Shown in pieces: positions 56,629 to 64,000 of a stretch of DNA of 64,000 nucleotides. Positions within the stretch are counted from its first letter, which is position 1; each line of letters begins with the position of its first letter. The DNA is from Bradyrhizobium sp. CCGE-LA001. Its GTDB lineage: Bacteria > Pseudomonadota > Alphaproteobacteria > Rhizobiales > Xanthobacteraceae. The notes beneath the pieces were generated by a model. The model was not told the DNA's origin, ran no database searches, and saw nothing but the letters and a program-made list of their open reading frames with translations. A program made the position numbers and the translations under genes. Where the stretch lies: positions 3,279,501-3,343,500 of the forward strand of contig NZ_CP013949.1 of NCBI RefSeq assembly GCF_000296215.2, in the 5' to 3' direction.

Positions 56629-57392
56629 CAGCTCGTGCTCCGGGATGGATAGACGGGGCCATCGACTTGAGGCCGCTCCGTTCGCCTGCAGAGATAGACT
56701 TCCTCTTCCGGATGCGCGCTGATCGCAAAGCCGGCGCTGCGCAGCATGGCCTCGACGCAGGCCCGGTTCGGTACCCACCAATTGGTGGGGTCGTCGGCAT
56801 ATTTGTGCTCGATGAAGTGAAGCTTGGGATAGCCAGCGGAATCGAACTGGTCGGTGGTCCAGAAATCGTAGTTGTTCTCGATCGCGTCGACATGGCTGTC
56901 GCCGCGCTGCATCGACTGAAACAGCAGCAGGTCCTTGGCGACGTGCTCGTGGATGAGATCCAGTGCCAGAAGCGGATGACGCAGGTGGTAGAGCACGCCC
57001 ATGAAGATCACCAGATCGAACTTCTCGCGGAGCTGCCCGACATCATAGGCCGACATCTTGCGGAATTCGACCCTGAGGCCCTTCACGTCGGCAGCGAAAC
57101 GCGCCTGCGCCAGGTACTCTTCGTCGTTGTCGAGGCCAAGCACGCGCTCGGCGCCGCGCCGCTTCATCTCCATGGCATAGAAACCGGCGTTGCAGCCGAT
57201 ATCGAGCACGGTCTTGCCTTCGAGACGGTCCGGTATGATTCCGGAGAAACGACGCCATTTCACGTTGGGATAGTCGCCGAGGAAGTGGCTAGGCGCGGTC
57301 GGCACGCCATTCAGGTCGAGATTGTGAAACCATGGCCCGAGCGCTTCGACGCGCCTGCGAATTTCCTCGCGCGTAAGCAGCGCTCTCGTCAT
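56628..57392 (-). CDS. SAM-dependent methyltransferase (CmoB-like fold)
   Basis: 254 residues from the ATG at 57392, which overlaps the upstream stop as ATGA; the longer frame is antisense-like. SAM motif I is VLDIGCNAGFYAMEM, motif II region GLDNDEEYLAQA, post-motif FMGVLYHLRHPLLAL. The N-terminal WFHNLDLNG and ENNYDFWTTDQF segments resemble the CmoB/DUF1698 group and a recurrent cluster-associated methyltransferase family that I recall alongside the radical SAM type here. Predicted to methylate the glycoside or a carrier-free intermediate. Confidence 0.88.
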   Translation of the reverse strand: MTRALLTREEIRRRVEALGPWFHNLDLNGVPTAPSHFLGDYPNVKWRRFSGIIPDRLEGKTVLDIGCNAGFYAMEMKRRGAERVLGLDNDEEYLAQARFAADVKGLRVEFRKMSAYDVGQLREKFDLVIFMGVLYHLRHPLLALDLIHEHVAKDLLLFQSMQRGDSHVDAIENNYDFWTTDQFDSAGYPKLHFIEHKYADDPTNWWVPNRACVEAMLRSAGFAISAHPEEEVYLCRRTERPQVDGPVYPSRSTS

Positions 57393-58198
57393 GCCGTCGC
57401 TCCATTGTCCATTGCGGGGACCGGTTGAGCTCCATCCGAGTAGGTGCCGGCGCGCAACCTCGAGCGGCCGTCGGTGCCGGTGCTGTCGGCCAGAAGTGCC
57501 ATCGCCGTGCGGTAGCCATCGACGGTGCCTACATCGACATAAGATTCGCCCGCCTTGACTCCGATGCCGAGGCCGCCGGCCTGGAGATAGGCGTTGACCA
57601 GAGTTCCGAAGTACTCGTCTCGCCGCTCTCGTGCGTTCCAGAGCGCGTGCAAGTCGCGGAAGCCGTTGGCCGACATCCTGAATGCGCCCCAGATCCATCG
57701 CGAGGTTGGAGTCGGCTGCTTCACCTGGATCTCGCGCACGCTGTCGCCATCGAGAACCACGGCATCGAAGAATTCCGGGCGCTCGACCGGGAAGAGCAGG
57801 AACGACAGGTCGGCATCGGGCAGGGCCTGCAAGGCGGCCTTTGGAAACCAGACGGTATCGGGCAGGCCGACCATGACGTCTTCGTCATGGCCGACAACGG
57901 TGCTGGCCCGGAAGACGGCGTCGCACAGTCCCGATGCGTTGGGCTGCACGACATAAGCGAGCTGAGCGCTGCCGTAATGATCGCCGAAATACTCCAGAAT
58001 GTCGGATTTCCCCGGCGAAATGACGAAGCAGATCTTGTCCGCGCCGCCGAGGATCAGCCGCTCCAGCAGATATTCGGAGACCGCACAAGGGCGCTCCGTG
58101 CCGTCGTCGCGCCGGCTGCCGACGGGCAGCAGCTCCTTGGAGAACGCCAGCGGTTGGATGCGACTGCCGCGGCCCGCGGCCGGAACGATGCCCCACAT
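57389..58198 (-). CDS. Sugar-1-phosphate nucleotidyltransferase
   Basis: 269 residues from the ATG at 58198, 2 bases after the CgeB stop. The pyrophosphorylase motif is VPAAGRGSRIQPLAFSKELLPVG, with the catalytic Arg and the sugar-phosphate-binding Lys region; GLPDTVWFPKAAL supplies the metal Asp and YVDVGTVDGYRTAM the C-terminal family mark. It resembles glucose-1-phosphate uridylyl/thymidylyltransferases. It should make the NDP-sugar that the epimerases and transferases use. Confidence 0.9.
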   Translation of the reverse strand: MWGIVPAAGRGSRIQPLAFSKELLPVGSRRDDGTERPCAVSEYLLERLILGGADKICFVISPGKSDILEYFGDHYGSAQLAYVVQPNASGLCDAVFRASTVVGHDEDVMVGLPDTVWFPKAALQALPDADLSFLLFPVERPEFFDAVVLDGDSVREIQVKQPTPTSRWIWGAFRMSANGFRDLHALWNARERRDEYFGTLVNAYLQAGGLGIGVKAGESYVDVGTVDGYRTAMALLADSTGTDGRSRLRAGTYSDGAQPVPAMDNGATA

Positions 58199-58200
58199 GA

Positions 58201-59304
58201 TCAGGCCTCCGCGGATTGCGGGCGGTGCGCACCGCTGGATGCCGCCTGTTCGAGCAGCGACACCAGCTCGCACGCGCGCTTGTCGGATGTGTGCTGATCC
58301 ATGGTCCGCTCATAGGCAGACCTCGCGACGGATTGAAGCTCGACGTTCGACATCGCCAATGCGGCCAACGTGTCCTCTGCGTCGCGCGCGATCAAGATCT
58401 CCCTGCCGGGCGCGAAGAACTCTTCGATTCCCGGCCAGTCGTCGCTCAGGAGCGGGACGCCACAGGCGGCCGCTTCGAACAGGCGGCCCGACGGGCACCA
58501 GCCCATGTCCGCCATCGCCTTGCGTGTGACGTTGAGGGTCAAGCGGGAGGACGCAAAGAACGGCGCATGCTCAGATGGCGGCAAATGCCGCACGAAGTAG
58601 ATGTTGGATGACCATGGGAAGTCGTCAGGATATTGCGCCCCGGCGATCAGGAAGCGCAGGTCCTGCCGCGCCCGTGCCGGTTCGACGAACAGCGCTTCAA
58701 GCCCGCGCTGGCGATCTTCGGAGTAGGTGCCGAGATAAGACAGATCTGCGCGGTAGTGCGGTTGTGGCGGCACCGGGCGATGAATGTCGCTATCGACATG
58801 GCCATACAGGGGGCGGATATCGCGGGCGCCGAGCCTGTCGTGAAATTCTCGGGTCACGCGTGGTCCACCAGTGAAGCTAAGAACGAGTGCGAAATCTTGT
58901 AGGCCTCGCGGCCCGACATAGGGGACGGTTTCATTCGCCATGAGCCGTGCCAGCGTGACCGGAGTATCCAGATCATAGAAGACGGGAACGGCGCGCCCTT
59001 CGGACACGATCATTTCGGTCGCCGCGATCGCGTCGGGACAATAGGACGTCACGATCGCGACATCGGCATCCCCGACGTCGCTGCGGGCGAGGGAGCGGGT
59101 CTCCTCCCAACTCGAAAACAGTCGCAGCGCGCCGCCCGGCAACTCGTCGAAGTCGCGGGCGCCGGCATAATAGGGCACATCACGCTCGTAGAAGACGACG
59201 GTATGGCCGAGGCGCATCAGATGCTTGCAGAGGCCTCGCCAGAGCGTCGCGTGGCCGTTGCCCCAGGAGGAGGAGATGGTCAGGCCGAAAATGACGATCT
59301 TCAC
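58201..59304 (-). CDS. CgeB-family glycosyltransferase (copy D)
   Basis: 367 residues. It opens VIFGLTISSSWGNGHATLW, has DLDTPVTLARL, LSYLGTYSEDRQRGLE and LNVTRKAMADMGWCPSGRLFEAAACGVPLLSDDWPGIEEFF. It is closest to copy A at 46368-47492, so the two genes at opposite ends of the cluster arose by duplication. ATGA overlap with the histidine phosphatase gene at 59301-59304. No membrane segments. Confidence 0.88.
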   Translation of the reverse strand: MKIVIFGLTISSSWGNGHATLWRGLCKHLMRLGHTVVFYERDVPYYAGARDFDELPGGALRLFSSWEETRSLARSDVGDADVAIVTSYCPDAIAATEMIVSEGRAVPVFYDLDTPVTLARLMANETVPYVGPRGLQDFALVLSFTGGPRVTREFHDRLGARDIRPLYGHVDSDIHRPVPPQPHYRADLSYLGTYSEDRQRGLEALFVEPARARQDLRFLIAGAQYPDDFPWSSNIYFVRHLPPSEHAPFFASSRLTLNVTRKAMADMGWCPSGRLFEAAACGVPLLSDDWPGIEEFFAPGREILIARDAEDTLAALAMSNVELQSVARSAYERTMDQHTSDKRACELVSLLEQAASSGAHRPQSAEA

Positions 59305-59897
59305 GCCGGCACCCGCTGGTTGATCCGCATAATCTTGAACCCGCGGTTGTCCACGCTGAGCGTGGAGATGCTGGATGGGTCGATCTCAATTGAGAGGAAA
59401 TCGTCGAGTCGCATGCGTGCGTAGTGCAAGAGGGCCGCCCGGATCGGCTCGGCATGACTGACGGCGATGACGGTACCCGCGGAGTGATCGTTGCGGAGCT
59501 GCTTCAGATGGTCGACGACGCGGTTCTGGAGCGAGCGCATGCTCTCTCCGCCCGGTGGTCGGGTGCTGCCGCGCCGTCTGTTCCAGCGTGACCATTGTGG
59601 GTCGTCGTTGAGCTCCTCGAAGGACCGGCCGGTCCATTCACCGTAATCGAGCTCGTCAAGCGCGGGGACGATCTCGATCGGCAGTGCGAAGTGAGCCGCC
59701 AGGATGCAGGCTGATTGCATGCAGCGCCGCTGCGGGCTCGACTGGATCAAGGCCGGTCGCGGGCTGACGGTCACGGCACAGCGCGCCATCTCCGCGCAGC
59801 CGATCTCGTCGAGGGTGATGCCATTCATCCGGCCGCATAGCGTGCGGCCGAGCAGGGCGTGGTGGCCGTGACGTACGAGATGAATGATCCTCGCCAT
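59301..59897 (-). CDS. Histidine phosphatase family protein
   Basis: 198 residues. The phospho-accepting RHG motif is at 9-11 (LVRHGHH), the family Arg is in SSPQRRC, the acidic residue in LDELDYGEWTGR, and the second His in VSHAEPIRA. It lies between ino1 (TGATG overlap) and a CgeB gene (ATGA overlap). Inference: it dephosphorylates inositol 3-phosphate or a phosphorylated glycoside, taking the place of an inositol monophosphatase, which is absent here. Confidence 0.9.
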   Translation of the reverse strand: MARIIHLVRHGHHALLGRTLCGRMNGITLDEIGCAEMARCAVTVSPRPALIQSSPQRRCMQSACILAAHFALPIEIVPALDELDYGEWTGRSFEELNDDPQWSRWNRRRGSTRPPGGESMRSLQNRVVDHLKQLRNDHSAGTVIAVSHAEPIRAALLHYARMRLDDFLSIEIDPSSISTLSVDNRGFKIMRINQRVPA

Positions 59898-60997
59898 CAG
59901 GTGTACGCCTTGTCATCGATGAAGGCGCGCGTCCGCCGACCGGCCTCCTCGTCGGTGAACTGCTGCGGCGGCGATTTCATGAAATAGCTGGAGGGACCGG
60001 TCAGAGCGCCCCCTTGGCAGCGGTCCATGGCAAGCTTTGCGCAGCGGACCGCGTCGATCACGACGCCGGCCGAGTTGGGGGAGTCCCACACTTCGAGCTT
60101 GACCTCGGCGCTCAGGGGTACGCCGCCGAACGTCGTGCCTTCGAGCCGGATGAAGGCCAGCTTGCGGTCGGTCAGCCAGGGCACGTGATCGCTGGGCCCG
60201 ACATGGATGTTGTCGGAAGAGATGGGGATGTCGAACTGGCTGGTGACCGCCTGCGTCTTGGAGATTTTCTTCGAGGTCAGCCGCTCCCGTTCGAGCATGT
60301 TCTTGAAATCGGTATTGCCGCCGACGTTGAGCTGGTAGGTGCGGTCGAGCCGCACGCCGCGATCGCGGAACAGATTGGCCAGCACGCGGTGCACGATGGT
60401 CGCACCGACCTGGCTCTTGATGTCGTCGCCGATGATCGGAAGGCCTGCATCCTCGAACCTTCGCCGCCAGTCCGGATCCGACGCGATGAAAACGGGGATG
60501 CAATTGACGAAGCCGCAGCCGGCTTCGATGGCGCGTGCTGCGTACCATTCGCTGGCGCGTTGTGAGCCGACGGGCAGGTAGGATACCAGTACGTCGGTCC
60601 GTGACATCGCTAGCGCCTCCGAGACATCGGCCACCGGGACATCGGCCACCGGAATATCGTCTTCGAGATAGTGCCCGATGCCGTCCATGACAGGACCGCG
60701 TTGAACGACCACGCCGGTTTGCTCGACATCGGCAAAACGATGCGTGTTGTTCGGCTTGGCAAAGATGGCGTCGGCGATATCGCGTCCGACCTTGCTCGCG
60801 TTGACGTCGAATGCGGACGCGAGCTGAATGTCGCTAATGTGATACCCGCCGAGATCGACGTTCATCAGGCCGGGCACGGGCTCGTTCGACTTGGCGTTCC
60901 GATAGTAGGTGAGCCCCTGGACGAGGGAGCTCGCGCAATTGCCGACGCCGACGATGCCGACGCGGACGCGGCGCCTGTCCTGAAGACGGGAGTGCAT
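59897..60997 (-). CDS. ino1: Inositol-3-phosphate synthase
   Basis: 366 residues, the length of short bacterial/actinobacterial-type Ino1 rather than the 500-residue eukaryotic form. NAD motif VGIVGVGNCASSLVQG, catalytic region GDDIKSQVGATIVHR and NVGGNTDFKNM, DHVPWLTDRK, and KLEVWDSPNSAGVVIDA. It converts glucose 6-phosphate to 1L-myo-inositol 1(3)-phosphate. First gene behind the EcfG-type promoter and the pathway's committing step for a cyclitol. Confidence 0.94.
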   Translation of the reverse strand: MHSRLQDRRRVRVGIVGVGNCASSLVQGLTYYRNAKSNEPVPGLMNVDLGGYHISDIQLASAFDVNASKVGRDIADAIFAKPNNTHRFADVEQTGVVVQRGPVMDGIGHYLEDDIPVADVPVADVSEALAMSRTDVLVSYLPVGSQRASEWYAARAIEAGCGFVNCIPVFIASDPDWRRRFEDAGLPIIGDDIKSQVGATIVHRVLANLFRDRGVRLDRTYQLNVGGNTDFKNMLERERLTSKKISKTQAVTSQFDIPISSDNIHVGPSDHVPWLTDRKLAFIRLEGTTFGGVPLSAEVKLEVWDSPNSAGVVIDAVRCAKLAMDRCQGGALTGPSSYFMKSPPQQFTDEEAGRRTRAFIDDKAYT

Positions 60998-61047
60998 GGA
61001 TTGAAGACCTCCGGAAGACGCATGGTGTCAGCGTAAGTAGGTCGGCG

Positions 61048-61073
61048 AACGTACCGGAAGGTAAGTTCGTTCC
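61048..61073 (-). promoter_or_regulatory. EcfG (general stress response) promoter for the ino1 operon
   Basis: Read on the minus strand: GGAAC (61073-61069), 17 bases, CGTT (61051-61048). This matches the alphaproteobacterial EcfG/SigT consensus GGAAC-N16/17-cGTT exactly. It lies about 50 bases before the ino1 start codon with a suitable leader length. It predicts that the glycoside cluster is induced by general stress through PhyR-NepR-EcfG. Confidence 0.7.
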
Positions 61074-61304
61074 TGTGCTGGAGCCGCTATGCCCGCACCT
61101 AGATCGATTCAGGGCAACAAAATGCAGCAGCCTTAACCTGGGATAGAATCCGTGGCCGGCCAAACGGAACGAAGATCATCCTGGATGAAGATGAAGAAGA
61201 TGATGCTGCCGGCATGGCCGAAGCGTGCGAAGAACAAATACTGGCGGCCCGCGTTTCACCGCAATCACGCCGGTTATGCCGGATCTGCACAAGCGAGGTG
61301 CCAT

Positions 61305-61592
61305 ATGACGTCCACGACGCAGAACAGCGAAGCCCAGCAGACGACCGATCACGCCGCGATCCGCAAATGGGTTGACGAGCGCGGTGGGCAACCCGCGACA
61401 GTCAAGGCGACGGAAGAGGATGGACACGCCGGCATCCTGCGCATCGATTTCGATCCGCCGGACGATGCACTCGACCGGATCGGCTGGGATGAGTTCTTCG
61501 ACAAGTTCGACGAGGCTGGAATCGCCTTCCTGCATCAGGACCGGACCAAGGACGGGGAGATGAGCCGCTTCCACAAATTCGTCCGTCGATAG
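61305..61592 (+). CDS. Small conserved hypothetical protein (DUF, acidic)
   Basis: 95 residues from the ATG at 61305, preceded by GAGGTG 5 bases upstream; a longer in-frame start at 61152 is unsupported. Acidic and soluble: AIRKWVDERGGQPATVK, LRIDFDPPDDAL, WDEFFDKFDEAGIAFLHQD, SRFHKFV. I recall homologs of this length in rhizobia, some misnamed as glucan branching enzyme. No catalytic motif is visible and the function is unknown. It is divergent from ino1. Confidence 0.8.
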   Translation: MTSTTQNSEAQQTTDHAAIRKWVDERGGQPATVKATEEDGHAGILRIDFDPPDDALDRIGWDEFFDKFDEAGIAFLHQDRTKDGEMSRFHKFVRR

Positions 61593-61621
61593 CCGGATCT
61601 CGGGAGGTGACGAACGGCTGG

Positions 61622-62584
61622 GTGGAGGCCATGCGAGCCGGCGACTTTGCACGCGCCTGGGCCATCAACGACCACGATCTCGCAACGGCGGATTACCCGC
61701 CCAAGCACACCGGTCCGCGTCATCTCCAGCGGATCTGGCGCGGAGAGCCGCTCGCGAACAGGCACGTACTCGTGCGATGCTATCATGGGCTCGGCGACAC
61801 GATCCAGTTCCTTCGTTTCATGCAGCCACTTCGCAGCATGGCGCGCAGCGTCACGGTCTGGTGTCAGCCCGAATTGCTGCCGCTGGTGGAGCGCACGGCC
61901 GGTGTGGATCGCGCGCTCGCGCTGCATGACGGTGCGCCCCAAGTCGACTTTGAGGTGGATATCGAAATCATGGAGGTGCCGCACGCGATCGGCGCGGGAA
62001 GAGAGTACATCGAGATGGGCGGCCCGTATCTGACATTGCCGCAGAGAGGCATGTCTGCGCCGATTGACCGCCAAGGGCTGGCCGTCGGCCTGGTCTGGGA
62101 GGTCGGTCAGTGGGACAAGCGGCGCGCCATCCCCCCAGCATTGTTGCGGCGTCTCGGCGTTTCCGGCGCAGTGCTTCATTCCCTCCAGAGAGAGGCGGCG
62201 GCTGAAGATCTCGCGCAGATCGGCGCTCGGGACATCAGCACGCCCGACATCGCTGCTCTCGGTCATCTTCTCTGCCAGCTTGATCTGGTGATTTGCGTCG
62301 ACACGATGGTCGCGCACCTAGCGGGGGCACTCGGATGCGAAGCCTGGGTACTGCTGCATGCCGATTGCGACTGGCGCTGGCCTTCATCGGGGCGTCGTAC
62401 GCTTTGGTATCCAAGCCTTCGGCTGTTTCGTCAAAAAATCGCCGGTGATTGGGGCGCTGTCATCCTGGAGGTGCGCGAAGCCTTGGAAAAGAGTGCACGA
62501 AGCCCGAGCGAAAAGTCGCAATACCGTCAGGCCAGCGCGACGTCGTCTTTAGCCGATTCCGGTTGCGGCGGTCGCTTTTCTTGA
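61622..62584 (+). CDS. ADP-heptose:LPS heptosyltransferase-like protein
   Basis: About 320 residues. The start is uncertain: GTG at 61622 sits 11 bases after GGGAGGTGA; GTG at 61607 is too close to it, and ATG at 61631 is also possible. GT9/GT-B features are VLVRCYHGLGDTIQFLRFMQPL near the N-terminus, GLVWEVGQWDKRRAIP, and the C-terminal LDLVICVDTMVAHLAGALGCEAWVLLHADCDWRW. Such domains usually follow TPR repeats, which are missing here. Its 3' end overlaps the Crp/Fnr gene by 58 bases on the other strand. Confidence 0.82.
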   Translation: MEAMRAGDFARAWAINDHDLATADYPPKHTGPRHLQRIWRGEPLANRHVLVRCYHGLGDTIQFLRFMQPLRSMARSVTVWCQPELLPLVERTAGVDRALALHDGAPQVDFEVDIEIMEVPHAIGAGREYIEMGGPYLTLPQRGMSAPIDRQGLAVGLVWEVGQWDKRRAIPPALLRRLGVSGAVLHSLQREAAAEDLAQIGARDISTPDIAALGHLLCQLDLVICVDTMVAHLAGALGCEAWVLLHADCDWRWPSSGRRTLWYPSLRLFRQKIAGDWGAVILEVREALEKSARSPSEKSQYRQASATSSLADSGCGGRFS

Positions 62585-63309
62585 TCACGTGGTCGGTAAC
62601 CAAGGTAGGCAGGATCGAAGCCGGCCACTCGGCACAATCCAGGCCAGTCCGAAATCACCAGAGTCTTGCCCTGCCATTGCAGCAGCTTGCAGCGCCGCAG
62701 TTCCTGGATGGTTCGGTTGGCATGGACGGGGGAAATGCTGCAAGCCGCGGCGACATCGGATTGGGTGAACGGCGAAGACAATCTGAAATCCTTCGCGAGC
62801 CCGACATTCTGCAGGCGTGTCGTGATCTCACAGAGCAGGTGGGCCACCCGCGTCAAGGCGTCCCGGCTACCGAGGTTTATGGTCCAGTTGCGCTGTATCG
62901 CGTGGTCGCGAAGCAGCATCAGCAGCAGAGTCCGCGACATCGCGGGCGAGCGCGCCGATAGTTCGCGAAAGAAGCGATGTGGCACCAGCGCGACCACGGC
63001 GGGACCGAGCGCGATGAGGTTACCCTCGATGCGGGGCCGGTAAACTGTCTGAAGGTCCGCGATGTCGCCGGGTACGGAGATCGACGTGATCTGCCCGTCT
63101 GTTCCCCGGGCATCCTGCCACGAGAGATAGCCCTGGAGCAGAAGACAGCATTGATGGCTGTTGTCGCCGTGGCGCAGGATCGCCTGATGTGAATTGAAGT
63201 GCGCAATCGTGCTCGGCATGTTTGCCAGCAGATCGAGGTCGTCGGTGGTCACGTCACCGAGACTCGCCAGGTGATCAGCGAGCTTGGAAAAGGCAAATCC
63301 GGTTTGCAT
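62527..63309 (-). CDS. Crp/Fnr-family transcriptional regulator
   Basis: 260 residues. N-terminal cyclic-nucleotide-binding fold (AILRHGDNSHQCCLLLQGYL, ISVPGDIADLQ), a dimerisation helix (RNWTINLGSRDALTRVAHLLCEI), then a winged helix-turn-helix (FTQSDVAAACSISPVHANRTIQELRR). No FNR-type N-terminal cysteine cluster. The cAMP-contact residues are not conserved, so the ligand is unknown. The last 30 residues are charged and Pro-rich. This subgroup is abundant in Bradyrhizobium. Confidence 0.9.
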   Translation of the reverse strand: MQTGFAFSKLADHLASLGDVTTDDLDLLANMPSTIAHFNSHQAILRHGDNSHQCCLLLQGYLSWQDARGTDGQITSISVPGDIADLQTVYRPRIEGNLIALGPAVVALVPHRFFRELSARSPAMSRTLLLMLLRDHAIQRNWTINLGSRDALTRVAHLLCEITTRLQNVGLAKDFRLSSPFTQSDVAAACSISPVHANRTIQELRRCKLLQWQGKTLVISDWPGLCRVAGFDPAYLGYRPRDQEKRPPQPESAKDDVALA

Positions 63310-63568
63310 TAGTCATCCGATCCCCGCCGCCTGTCTCGACTCTGACCCAAATGGCAAAGGAGGGGCATTCACCTTTGATATGATCCGCCGATTGATGGGG
63401 CATCATCGACGGGTGCAGATTGACGTTGACCGGTCTCCAATGTTCCTCGTGAGAAGGCAGCAGACCTCGCCAAGATTCGATCAATAAGTCGATCGATCAT
63501 TAACAATGTTGAATCACCCGCCGCCACCGATGCTCTAGTGTGAGATCTTTCCGCTGGAGGGGGCCCGC
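63310..63568. other. Intergenic region
   Basis: 259 bases without a convincing gene. Around 63477-63500 there is a run of repeated GATCAAT/GATC elements (TCGATCGATC), possibly a regulator site. No clear sigma-70 promoter or terminator. Confidence 0.3.
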
Positions 63569-63769
63569 ATGTTCGACACCGATACGACGGCGCTTTTGCG
63601 CGCCGTGCTCGAGGAAGTTTGCGCAAGCGTCTCCCGTTGCGAGATCGGCGCCAGAACCCACGTGGCCGCGAAGCTTCTCGAAGCGGCGACAAGAGGGCAG
63701 ACCTCTCTTGACGACCTCAGGCAAGCCGGTTCCAGGGCATTGTCTGAAGCCTCGACCATGCGCGGGTGA
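63569..63769 (+). CDS. Small conserved hypothetical protein
   Basis: 66 residues, with GGAGG upstream of the ATG at 63569. Mostly helical: LLRAVLEEVCASVSRCE, THVAAKLLEAATRG, SLDDLRQAGSRALSEA. I recall many near-identical short proteins in Bradyrhizobium and relatives; no function is assigned. No membrane segment or signal. Confidence 0.8.
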   Translation: MFDTDTTALLRAVLEEVCASVSRCEIGARTHVAAKLLEAATRGQTSLDDLRQAGSRALSEASTMRG

Positions 63770-63830
63770 CAAGTGCGAGGAACGAGCGTCGTGCCCGGGG
63801 ACTTGAATAGGTCCCGCCCGGATAACGCTC

Positions 63831-64000
63831 ATGCACGAAATTGACGCCTCCACATCGACTGCAACCCTGACGAGGGTGACCGACGAAATCTGGATCGCGG
63901 ATGACGCTCCGATCAGCGCGGCAGGCTTACGTCTGCCGGTTCGCATGACGGTCGTTCGGCTGTCGAATGGCGACCTCGTGCTGCACTCGCCGGTGCGATA
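63831..64000 (+). CDS. DUF4336 domain protein, N-terminal part, cut by right edge
   Basis: Open from the ATG at 63831 to the end of the window (56 full codons). The readable part contains VTDEIWIADDAP, GLRLPVRMTVVRL and NGDLVLHSPVR, the typical opening of DUF4336 proteins, which have a metallo-beta-lactamase-like fold. There is no strong ribosome site. The metal motifs would lie beyond the edge. Confidence 0.75.
   Translation, partial: MHEIDASTSTATLTRVTDEIWIADDAPISAAGLRLPVRMTVVRLSNGDLVLHSPVR

Noticed and set aside
63790..63830. Terminator hairpin GGGAC-N8-GTCCC after the small conserved gene
   Set aside because: The stem is only five bases and no T tract follows, so it is not called.

Overview
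The window reads as chromosomal DNA of a high-GC alphaproteobacterium, most likely Bradyrhizobium or a close relative. The basis is the GC-rich codon use, long tightly packed operons, a branched-chain-amino-acid-type ABC uptake system, a GGAAC-N17-CGTT promoter of the alphaproteobacterial EcfG general-stress type, and a structured intergenic element that I recognise from Bradyrhizobium/Rhodopseudomonas genomes. I see no rRNA, tRNA, CRISPR array, transposase or phage gene. The left edge cuts an NRPS gene and the right edge cuts a DUF4336 gene.

Region 1 (1-18421) is a hydroxamate-type peptide siderophore locus. The plus strand carries the 3' end of an NRPS (partial epimerization domain, then C-A-PCP-C-A-PCP-TE), an esterase, a Tat-exported periplasmic binding protein and a one-chain FhuB-type permease. 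Convergent to these are a FhuC-type ATPase and a DUF2218/siderophore-interacting reductase. Divergent from that pair are a PvdE/SyrD-type exporter, a hydroxamate-type acetyltransferase and an ornithine/lysine N-monooxygenase. Assembly, export, re-uptake and iron release are all represented; the outer-membrane receptor is not in the window.

Region 2 (18937-40986, minus strand) looks like one long catabolic operon. In transcription order it encodes a substrate-binding protein, an AraC regulator, LivH, LivM, LivG, a LivF fused to a Tm-1-like domain, a PEP-hydrolase-family TIM barrel, a 968-residue flotillin, two SRPBCC proteins, a molybdenum hydroxylase (FAD, 2Fe-2S and a split Mo-binding subunit), MoxR/CoxE-type maturation factors, an amidohydrolase, a metallo-beta-lactamase-fold lactonase, an SMP-30/isochorismatase-like fusion and an azoreductase. 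The gene set suggests import of a small acid or aromatic-derived compound, hydroxylation at molybdenum, then lactone or ring hydrolysis. The substrate is unknown.

Region 3 (41382-44543) holds an acyl-CoA dehydrogenase, a GlxA-type regulator and a divergent dienelactone-hydrolase-family gene, with several palindromes in the intergenic spaces. Region 44544-45287 has no convincing gene and contains the repeat element.

Region 4 (45288-60997, minus strand) is the most interesting part. It is a translationally coupled run of 15 genes that starts behind a near-perfect EcfG promoter. It encodes inositol-3-phosphate synthase, a histidine phosphatase, four CgeB-type glycosyltransferases, a nucleotidyltransferase, a methyltransferase, an apparently circularly permuted clan-A glycosidase, phosphopentomutase, three sugar-nucleotide epimerases/decarboxylases, a GT4 glycosyltransferase and a B12-binding-type radical SAM enzyme. 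It should make a stress-induced inositol/pentose-containing glycoside that I cannot identify. No flippase, polymerase or exporter is present.

Region 5 (61305-64000) has a small conserved protein, a heptosyltransferase-like protein, a Crp/Fnr regulator, a small conserved protein and the start of a DUF4336 gene.
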